A program made the position numbers and the translations under genes. Positions 5,184 through 10,203 of a stretch of 10,203 bases of DNA are shown here, one piece after another. This stretch comes from JABLTI01 sp030629105 (GTDB taxonomy: Archaea > Asgardarchaeota > Heimdallarchaeia > JABLTI01): positions 1-10,203 of the forward strand of contig DAOVPS010000119.1 in the NCBI GenBank assembly GCA_030629105.1. The letters are read 5' to 3'. Numbering within the stretch: position 1 is the first letter of the stretch; each line of letters starts with the position of its first letter. The notes under the pieces were generated by a model. The model saw nothing but the letters and a program-made list of their open reading frames with translations, made no database searches and had not been told where the DNA came from.

Positions 5184-6581
5184 ATGAAACCTCAGAACTA
5201 CTTTTTCAATCTCTTAATTTTAGGATTGTTAGTAACATCCTTGGGTTTAGCTGGTACGAGTGTTTATTCTTTCTTGAAAACGAATTCAGTTGCTAATGTT
5301 AAAGCTTATGATGAAGAGCCTTATACAGAAAATATTGTCCTTTGGAATGAGACTTTTGGAGGGTATTATGAAGAATCAGCTCAATCCATCATTAAATGTC
5401 CTGGAGGATATGCCGTCGCTGGCTGGACAAATAGTTCTGGGAAAGGAGATTTAGACGTACTATTACTACGCATTGCTCTTGATGGAACATATCTTTGGAA
5501 TAAAACCTTTGGAGATGTAGAGGAAGATAAAGGATTTCAGGTAATAAATTGTCAAGCAGAGGGTTTTGCACTCGCTTCCACATATTTGAATGTAACAGCA
5601 CCCATTGACAATCAAGATTTCTTGGTTACTAGAATAGCTGGAGATGGAACTGTCTTATGGAATTATTCTTACAGTGGTCCAGAACAAACACCATCAAATT
5701 GGGTCGGTGATAAAGGAAGATCTATAGTGGAATGCCCTAACGATGATATAGTTTGTGCAGGTGTCACTATTACTGCTGTTGGAGGTAGTGATGTTTGGTT
5801 ATTCAGACTTAGCTCAACTGGAGTAAGACTTTGGGATAGAACCTTTCATAACTTGGATATTGATCGCTGTTTTACACCTCATTCATTAGTTCAATGTAAC
5901 GATGGCGGTTTTGCATTAGCTTGTTATACTTACAATAGCACCCAATCAAACATGGTTTGGTTGATAAAAACAAATGCAGCAGGAATCCATCAATGGAATA
6001 AAACTTATGGAGACCTAATTGGTTATCAAAGACCAGAAGCACTAGTTGAGTGTTCTGATCAAGGATTTGTGATAATTGCTAATACTCAAAGCTTCGGTGC
6101 AGGAAATTCTGATGCTTGGATTATTCGAACAGATCCCTTTGGGATTCAGCTGTGGAATAAAACATATGGAGGAATAGAGGAAGATAGTGGTGGACAAATC
6201 ATTGAAATGCTGGATCAAGGTTTCACATTTGTTGGAGGAACACATAGCTATGATGAGGGACAAGGAGATATCTGGCTGGTTCGTACAGATATAGATGGGA
6301 ATGTAGTTTGGAATCACACAATGGGTGACCCATATGGAAATAGTGGAGGATCGCTTGTCTACGAAGGCAATTCAACATATGTAATTGCAGGGGGTACAAT
6401 CTATCTGGGTGAACCATTTGGAGACATATGGATTCTAAAAGTATATATTAATGAAGTAACTCCAACTGGAACTCCGACAAACACCTCTCCATATGTGGGA
6501 TTTATTATCTCATTTGAGATACTATTCATTGTAGCAATAGCATATACAGTAAGAAAGAAGAAACGTAAAGTAGAAAAATAA
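5184..6581 (+). CDS. Membrane-anchored seven-repeat beta-propeller surface protein
   Basis: The 465-residue protein has an N-terminal signal or anchor helix (residues 7-30), a propeller (54-421), a Thr/Pro-rich stalk (425-436) and a C-terminal helix (437-456) followed by a basic tail RKKKRKVEK, giving an outside-facing domain. Seven repeats of 51-58 residues begin at W54, W105, W159, W217, W271, W324 and W376. Each reads roughly WN-x-T-x-GG, hydrophobic strand, GF-x3-G-T, GD-x-W-x3-R-x-D-x-G. Six of the seven starts carry an N-glycosylation sequon (N-x-T/S); repeat 4 has WDRT. Repeats 1-5 share a Cys in the second strand. It is probably a binding or adhesion protein; there is no enzyme signature. 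The ATG at 5184 is leaderless by TATA spacing. An ALF-LTP gene follows after 21 bases. Confidence 0.85.
   Translation: MKPQNYFFNLLILGLLVTSLGLAGTSVYSFLKTNSVANVKAYDEEPYTENIVLWNETFGGYYEESAQSIIKCPGGYAVAGWTNSSGKGDLDVLLLRIALDGTYLWNKTFGDVEEDKGFQVINCQAEGFALASTYLNVTAPIDNQDFLVTRIAGDGTVLWNYSYSGPEQTPSNWVGDKGRSIVECPNDDIVCAGVTITAVGGSDVWLFRLSSTGVRLWDRTFHNLDIDRCFTPHSLVQCNDGGFALACYTYNSTQSNMVWLIKTNAAGIHQWNKTYGDLIGYQRPEALVECSDQGFVIIANTQSFGAGNSDAWIIRTDPFGIQLWNKTYGGIEEDSGGQIIEMLDQGFTFVGGTHSYDEGQGDIWLVRTDIDGNVVWNHTMGDPYGNSGGSLVYEGNSTYVIAGGTIYLGEPFGDIWILKVYINEVTPTGTPTNTSPYVGFIISFEILFIVAIAYTVRKKKRKVEK
5343..6443 (+). repeat. Seven tandem propeller-blade repeats (protein level)
   Basis: The WN-x-T-x-G motif recurs seven times with Trp-to-Trp spacings of 51, 54, 58, 54, 53 and 52 residues. 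The DNA copies have diverged, so this is an old internal duplication and not a recent tandem array. The final unit ends in GDIWILKV, matching the end of each earlier unit, so seven complete blades are present. Confidence 0.8.
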
Positions 6582-6602
6582 GGATTCTCTAGGTAGCTGG
6601 AA

Positions 6603-7070
6603 ATGTCTAATGAAGCACTTTTCAAGTTAACTCCGATGCGACCGGAATTCAAAAGCAAGAAAATGGAGGGGTATCTATTTACTTTTGGGGGATACACAAA
6701 TCCCGACGGAGAAAATCGCTTAGCATCACAGTATCTACAAGACAAAATAACAATTAAGCAGAATAAGGGATTCCAAATAACAGATCCTCTTGGAAATTTC
6801 TGGGAAAATGCTGTTATAAGAATTCAATTGAAAAGAATAAAAATTCCAAATGATAATCTGCTAAAATTAGTAATCAAAGTCAACACTCCAGAAAAACAAG
6901 TAGTGCAAATTTTCTTTGGCATTCAAAAAATTAAGGAAGATCTAGTTGAGGGTGTGAAATTCATTGAACTTGAAATTGAACCAATCAAAGGAGATAATTA
7001 TATCCACATTAGATCCCCAAAAAATGGTTCTATATTGTATTTTTATGAAATTGTTGGATTTCTAATATAA
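6603..7070 (+). CDS. Uncharacterised ALF-LTP family protein, copy 2
   Basis: This is a 155-residue protein of unknown function and the second member of the family seen at 999-1526. Shared features are ALFKLTP at 5-11 (ALFHLTP in the other), P14, K20-M-E-G-YL (24-25), an ASQYLQ segment at 41-46, VVQIFF (100-105) and the aromatic final strand. It is 20 residues shorter, mainly through a shorter N-terminus and shorter loops. Alternating hydrophobic residues and the lack of long helices suggest a beta-sandwich. There is no signal peptide, so it should be cytosolic even though its upstream neighbour is a surface propeller. It begins 21 bases after the propeller stop. GGTAG about 9 bases before the ATG may serve as ribosome binding site, so co-transcription is likely. 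Confidence 0.75.
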   Translation: MSNEALFKLTPMRPEFKSKKMEGYLFTFGGYTNPDGENRLASQYLQDKITIKQNKGFQITDPLGNFWENAVIRIQLKRIKIPNDNLLKLVIKVNTPEKQVVQIFFGIQKIKEDLVEGVKFIELEIEPIKGDNYIHIRSPKNGSILYFYEIVGFLI

Positions 7071-7127
7071 CTGCAAATTTCTGAACATTAAATTAAACCT
7101 AAAACAGTGTAGAGTTGAGAAATTACA

Positions 7128-7898
7128 ATGATAGAAGAGCATCCTGTGGAGAAAAGACTAGAATTACTACCATTATTTGAGAATCATAAATATCTTCGTT
7201 TGTTACTTGAAGGTTTTTTGCGAGAAGGCATTGGAACACTCCACGTCAATAATATAGAAAAACCTACAGTAGCAATGGCTGGTCAGAAAATAATCTATTT
7301 TCTAGCTGGAGATTCAAGTGATTCTTCAGTTCCGGAATTATTGAAATTAATTGAGACTCAAAGATTGCTCCTCATCCCTGATGAAAAGTGGTTAAGAACG
7401 CTTGAAGATTATTGGGGAGATAAGCTGAAACCATATCTGCGAACCAAATTCTCATCTGAAAATCTTGACATAAACCATATGAAAGAAATACAGAAAACAT
7501 TGCCTGAAGGATTAGTAATAGAGAAACTAACTGAGGAAACAATAAAGAATATCTCTAAACAAGCAAATAACATAACTAGATTACTTTTCCCCTCACCAGA
7601 GAATTTTATCAAAAGGAATTTTAGTTTCTGCATATTAGATGGCGAAAAAATTACTTCTTTAGCTTTAGCGGCATCACCTATTTACGATAAGCATTTTGAG
7701 ATTCATATAGAAACAGATCCGGAGTACCAACGAAAAGGTCTAGCAATGATATCTTGTGCCAAGTTAATTGAATATAGTTTACAAGAAGGATTAGTTCCTC
7801 ATTGGGATGCGGACAATGAACCATCTGCAAAACTTGCATTAAAACTAGGCTTTACTAAACCAGAAAAATACCATGCGTATTATTGGTTTGAAAAATAG
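7128..7898 (+). CDS. GNAT-family N-acetyltransferase
   Basis: This is a 256-residue two-part protein. Residues 1-125 form a helical/mixed N-terminal region. Residues about 128-256 form a GNAT domain that transfers acetyl from acetyl-CoA to an amine. The acetyl-CoA pyrophosphate-binding loop is Q201-R-K-G-L-A206, after the strand FEIHIETDP (190-198). The later HWDADN (225-230), SAKLALKLGF (233-242) and Y-x3-YYW are typical of the GNAT_acetyltran (PF12746-like) group, with the Asn and C-terminal Tyr residues near the active site. The substrate is unknown. It has no membrane segment. The gene starts 57 bases after the ALF-LTP gene and could be the third gene of the propeller operon. A TTAAATTAAACC stretch at 7088-7099 could also give it its own promoter. 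Confidence 0.85.
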   Translation: MIEEHPVEKRLELLPLFENHKYLRLLLEGFLREGIGTLHVNNIEKPTVAMAGQKIIYFLAGDSSDSSVPELLKLIETQRLLLIPDEKWLRTLEDYWGDKLKPYLRTKFSSENLDINHMKEIQKTLPEGLVIEKLTEETIKNISKQANNITRLLFPSPENFIKRNFSFCILDGEKITSLALAASPIYDKHFEIHIETDPEYQRKGLAMISCAKLIEYSLQEGLVPHWDADNEPSAKLALKLGFTKPEKYHAYYWFEK

Positions 7899-7967
7899 AT
7901 TCAATTTATATGATTTAAAATTAATTTCCATTTATTAGAAATAGTTATACTGAAATAATTTTATTGA

Positions 7968-7973
7968 TTTTTT
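7968..7973 (+). terminator. Oligo-T terminator after the GNAT gene
   Basis: A T6 run lies 70 bases past the GNAT stop, within very T-rich DNA and without a convincing hairpin. It is a plausible archaeal U-tract terminator ending the propeller/ALF-LTP/GNAT transcript. The 158-base gap to the next gene contains no other coding sequence that I can see. Confidence 0.35.
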
Positions 7974-8001
7974 ACCTTGATTTCCATATGCCCAATTAAA
8001 A

Positions 8002-8012
8002 GATTTTATTTA
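8002..8012 (+). promoter_or_regulatory. Possible TATA box of the 60-residue gene
   Basis: An ATTTTATTTA-like stretch is centred about 50 bases before the ATG at 8057, giving a leader of roughly 25 bases. A second candidate, AAATATAG at 8022-8029, would give an almost leaderless message. AAAGGTTG at 8041-8048, about 8 bases before the ATG, is a weak ribosome-binding site. The exact start is undecided. Confidence 0.3.
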
Positions 8013-8056
8013 TCAGTGATGAAATATAGTAAGATGGAATAAAGGTTGTTAATATA

Positions 8057-8239
8057 ATGTCTAAGAAACCAGAAATCCCCAAGACAATTAAAGTTGGGAA
8101 TGAACGATTTAAATTAATAAGTAAAGGTTTATCTAAATCAGATGCAAAGAAGAAAGCTGATTGGCATCGCTACAAAGGAAAAAAGGTTCGTACCAAGAAG
8201 TATGGAGATAAATATTACAACTACTCTAAAATGAAATAA
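8057..8239 (+). CDS. Small basic protein, SPOR-like pattern, unknown function
   Basis: This 60-residue, Lys-rich protein has no Cys, signal peptide or membrane helix. Its order is a strand (FKLIS, 18-22), a helix (SKSDAKKKADWHRYKG, about 26-41), then strands (KKVRTKKY and KYYNYSKM). This beta-alpha-beta-beta outline with S-x2-DA-x3-A at the helix start and a terminal Y-x-Y resembles short stand-alone archaeal proteins that in turn look like half of an SPOR domain. I cannot name a family. The strong positive charge suggests nucleic-acid binding. The gene is monocistronic, between an oligo-T tract and a hairpin. Its size and charge bias lower certainty, but the start, stop and surrounding signals are consistent with a real gene. 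Confidence 0.65.
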   Translation: MSKKPEIPKTIKVGNERFKLISKGLSKSDAKKKADWHRYKGKKVRTKKYGDKYYNYSKMK

Positions 8240-8297
8240 ATGTAGCAGTTTCTACTACATTCCAGTATATCTTGTTCATTTGATAATAGATTTTTTT
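8239..8297 (+). terminator. Hairpin plus oligo-T after the 60-residue gene
   Basis: AATGTAG (8239-8245) pairs with CTACATT (8255-8261). The stem extends inward by two pairs past one mismatch and leaves a TTT loop. It begins at the last base of the stop codon. A T7 run follows at 8291-8297. The hairpin may protect the 3' end and the T run may end transcription. The stretch lies between convergent genes. Confidence 0.45.
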
Positions 8298-8323
8298 CAT
8301 AATCAATCATATTATTTAGCTGA

Positions 8324-9286
8324 TTAAACTATTGGTCCTAAACCAACCATGATGTAGAATCCTAGAACTATAACACCAATGCAAGACGTAACAATATTGA
8401 ATATGAAAGTATTCGTTTTCCATTCATTTTTCCAAAGGAAGAAAACTGCTGAAAGTCCAATTAAAAGAGATAAAGAGACAGCTATTGCAAACGCAATAGG
8501 ATTCAAATTGTAGACTAAGAATACAATCAATAATATTATTTCTAATAAAATAATGCCAAGCCAATAAACGATAGTTGCAAGTTTATACCCCAAGAAAACA
8601 GCAAAATTCCTTTTCTCATGTTCAACATCAAGGTCAAAGTCGGGTAATTCATTAGCGATATGAGCTGGGAAACTAGTAAGAAACATAACAGGTAGCATCC
8701 AGAGATGCCAGAACTCAAAACTAGCAAAACCAAAGGTAAGCCAAGCAAATACAGGTATCAATGGGAAACCAAGCATATACGGTACAATACTAATGGGTCG
8801 ATGTTTCGCATAAAGATTATAGAAAATACCAGTTAAAGTAGCTCCTTGGACAAAAGGTATGATCCAAAATCCTATTTCTGCCCAGATACCAACAGCAGCA
8901 GAGAATCCTGTAAATAATACATAACAAACGATAGCCCACCAGAAAGCAACATTTGGACTCAGCCAACCATCTGGGATTGTTTTACTTTTATTATATTCCG
9001 CATCAATATCTCTATCAATATAATCATTCTGTACTCCCAAAAATCCTTCTTGAAAGAAGATAGTTAAAATAAAGAAAATTAACATCAAAATCTCATTGAT
9101 AGTTATATTCTGAAACAACTCAGCAAAAGTTCCTGTGCCTTTTAAAATTAAAATAGCTATAAAAATTCCAATAGTTGTAACAGTCATTACTGGGAGAATA
9201 TGCATCAATCTGAACAAACCTACAAATACTTTAACAAATTTGAAGCGATTCTCTTTTTGATTTACAGTTTCTGCCAATTTAATCAC
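8324..9286 (-). CDS. UbiA-family prenyltransferase
   Basis: This 320-residue integral membrane prenyltransferase has about eight or nine hydrophobic helices, usual for UbiA. The first magnesium/diphosphate-binding motif is N87-D88-x2-D91-x-D93-x-D95. The second is N212-E-L-P-D216-x-D218-x-D220, followed by FAVFLG (228-233). These Asp-rich loops bind the prenyl diphosphate. The acceptor is uncertain: the second motif looks closer to quinone or chlorin-type (MenA-like) enzymes than to digeranylgeranylglyceryl phosphate synthase, but this is by eye. Translation begins at GTG 9286. The overlapping ATG at 9288 hits TGA at once. A TATA-like TTTTAAAC 23-30 bases upstream implies a leaderless GTG message. 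It is divergent from an SDR gene across 127 bases, which hints at shared lipid or quinone chemistry. Confidence 0.9.
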   Translation of the reverse strand: MIKLAETVNQKENRFKFVKVFVGLFRLMHILPVMTVTTIGIFIAILILKGTGTFAELFQNITINEILMLIFFILTIFFQEGFLGVQNDYIDRDIDAEYNKSKTIPDGWLSPNVAFWWAIVCYVLFTGFSAAVGIWAEIGFWIIPFVQGATLTGIFYNLYAKHRPISIVPYMLGFPLIPVFAWLTFGFASFEFWHLWMLPVMFLTSFPAHIANELPDFDLDVEHEKRNFAVFLGYKLATIVYWLGIILLEIILLIVFLVYNLNPIAFAIAVSLSLLIGLSAVFFLWKNEWKTNTFIFNIVTSCIGVIVLGFYIMVGLGPIV

Positions 9287-9308
9287 ATACTGTTGTAATG
9301 TTTTATTA

Positions 9309-9316
9309 GTTTAAAA
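9309..9316 (-). promoter_or_regulatory. TATA box of the UbiA-family gene
   Basis: On the minus strand TTTTAAAC lies 23-30 bases before the GTG start. That places the transcription start at the GTG itself and supports a leaderless message. The remaining bases to 9385 hold no recognisable operator. Confidence 0.45.
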
Positions 9317-9384
9317 TATTTTGATTTTTTATCCGTGTGTGAATTAGAAAACAATTTAGGAATTCTTTTTAATCTGATTAAAAT

Positions 9385-9393
9385 AAGATAAAA
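9385..9393 (+). promoter_or_regulatory. TATA-like promoter of the SDR gene
   Basis: AAGATAAAA is centred about 25 bases before the ATG at 9414, again predicting a leaderless or nearly leaderless transcript. GGTG about 6 bases before the ATG might act as a weak ribosome-binding site if a short leader exists. Confidence 0.4.
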
Positions 9394-9413
9394 TTGTCAA
9401 TACGGTGTGTCTA

Positions 9414-10203
9414 ATGGTCGTTTTGGTAACAGGTGCAACTGGTTTTCTTGGAGGAGTATTAATTAGAAAATTACTCAAAGAAGAAAAATTGCAGGGAAAA
9501 GATATTAGAGTTTTAGCTCTCGCTGATGAGTGTTGTGATGATTTAGAAGAAATAGGAGCAGAAATAATTAGAGGAGATCTAATGCTTCCAGATTCACTAA
9601 AAGGGATAATGAAAGACGTAACTACAGTTTATCATAACGCAGCAATAATCATAACAGAATCTGTTACTCGAGAGGTAATGATGAAAGTCAACTACCAAGC
9701 AACAATTGATATTGCGAAAGCATTCCTAAAAGAAGAATCCGCTAAGAAATTTGTTTTTGCAAGTTCCTTTGGAGTCTATGGTATGAAGTATCCGAAATAT
9801 CCAATTTCAGAGGAATACATGAAGAACCCCCAAAATAATTACCAAGAATCAAAATTACTAGCAGAAAATCACCTAATTAAGATGCATAAAGAAAATGGTT
9901 TAGACATAACTGCAATTAGAAATCCTTTGATTATTGGACCCGGTGATAGGAATATAACATTACGTTTGGTCAATGGCTTAATACAAAAGAAAATCCCTTA
10001 CTTAGGAAAGGGAGAAAACAAATCATCGTATGTTGATGCTCGAGATAGTGCTCAGGCAATGATATTATCTACAAAAAAACCAATTTCAAAAGGTAAAGTC
10101 TACAATATCAAAAGCTTCGACATATCACAGAGAAATTATTTTGATTTCCATGCAAAAGCATGTGGAAACTGCTACCCCACAAAAAAATTCCCAATTTGGT
10201 TAA
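9414..10203 (+). CDS. NAD(P)-dependent epimerase/reductase, extended SDR (partial, 3' end missing)
   Basis: This open frame runs from ATG 9414 to the window edge with 263 codons and no stop; the C-terminus is missing. The N-terminal Rossmann motif TGATGFLGG (6-14) binds NAD(P). RGDL (53-56) and HNAA (74-77) are the next conserved elements of extended short-chain dehydrogenases. The catalytic residues are Ser at 117/118 (ASSFGVYG) and Y143-x3-K147 (YQESK). RNPLIIGPGDR (169-179) and SYVDARDSAQA (205-215) are typical of the 3-beta-hydroxysteroid dehydrogenase, dihydroflavonol reductase and nucleotide-sugar epimerase group. The substrate cannot be assigned. An intact protein would be roughly 310-340 residues. 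It is transcribed divergently from the UbiA gene, so a role in modifying an isoprenoid or lipid product is possible but unproven. Confidence 0.88.
   Translation, partial: MVVLVTGATGFLGGVLIRKLLKEEKLQGKDIRVLALADECCDDLEEIGAEIIRGDLMLPDSLKGIMKDVTTVYHNAAIIITESVTREVMMKVNYQATIDIAKAFLKEESAKKFVFASSFGVYGMKYPKYPISEEYMKNPQNNYQESKLLAENHLIKMHKENGLDITAIRNPLIIGPGDRNITLRLVNGLIQKKIPYLGKGENKSSYVDARDSAQAMILSTKKPISKGKVYNIKSFDISQRNYFDFHAKACGNCYPTKKFPIWL

Noticed and set aside
6042..6745. Several minus-strand open frames opposite the propeller gene and the start of the second ALF-LTP gene
   Set aside because: They overlap each other and a well-supported coding sequence, and their peptides show no domain-like pattern.
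8016..8022. GTGATGA matching a box C of archaeal C/D guide RNAs
   Set aside because: No CTGA box D or internal C'/D' pair lies at the right distance, so a guide RNA is not supported.
1..10203. Search for tRNA, rRNA, CRISPR array, insertion sequence or att site
   Set aside because: I saw no cloverleaf with a GTTC-type T-loop, no spaced direct repeats, no transposase motif and no terminal inverted repeats flanking a gene. The window looks like ordinary chromosome.

Overview
The window is AT-rich and looks archaeal. TATA-like boxes lie about 25 bp before several start codons, oligo-T tracts follow genes, and the proteins include a Ras/Rab-fold small GTPase and a cytosolic protein that appears to join a gelsolin-like domain to zinc knuckles. 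Together with a DUF362 membrane protein, a membrane-anchored WNKT-type propeller and a UbiA prenyltransferase, this suggests an Asgard archaeon (Promethearchaeota/Heimdallarchaeia-like). That placement is inference from gene content; no marker gene is present.

Layout, left to right. Bases 149-958 (+) encode an alpha/beta hydrolase. It converges on a two-gene minus-strand operon (1972 to 999): a very basic coiled-coil protein coupled by a TTGA overlap to a protein of unknown family ('ALF-LTP', named here for its conserved N-terminal motif). On the plus strand follow a small GTPase-like gene (2245-2811) and a four-helix membrane DUF362 protein (2876-4492). The latter converges, 8 bp apart, on a minus-strand gelsolin-like/zinc-finger protein (5118 to 4501). 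A compact bidirectional promoter at about 5141-5160 separates that gene from a rightward cluster: a seven-repeat surface propeller (5184-6581), a second ALF-LTP protein (6603-7070), a GNAT acetyltransferase (7128-7898) and a 60-residue basic protein (8057-8239). A UbiA-family prenyltransferase (9286 to 8324, minus) is divergent from an extended SDR gene that runs off the right edge (9414-10203).

The most unusual items are: the small GTPase, whose five nucleotide-binding boxes all carry non-canonical residues, including an Asn in place of the guanine-specifying Asp; the two diverged copies of the ALF-LTP family, one beside a basic coiled-coil protein and one beside a surface propeller; and the gelsolin-like protein whose C-terminus carries a zinc ribbon followed by a PHD/RING-spaced C4H2C2 module. 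No RNA genes, insertion sequences, CRISPR arrays or att sites were seen. All intergenic gaps are under 300 bases.

The genes do not form one obvious pathway. The propeller and DUF362 proteins belong to the cell surface. The GTPase and the gelsolin/zinc protein are of the eukaryote-like cytosolic type. UbiA and the SDR point to isoprenoid quinone or lipid chemistry. Any functional link between these groups is conjecture.
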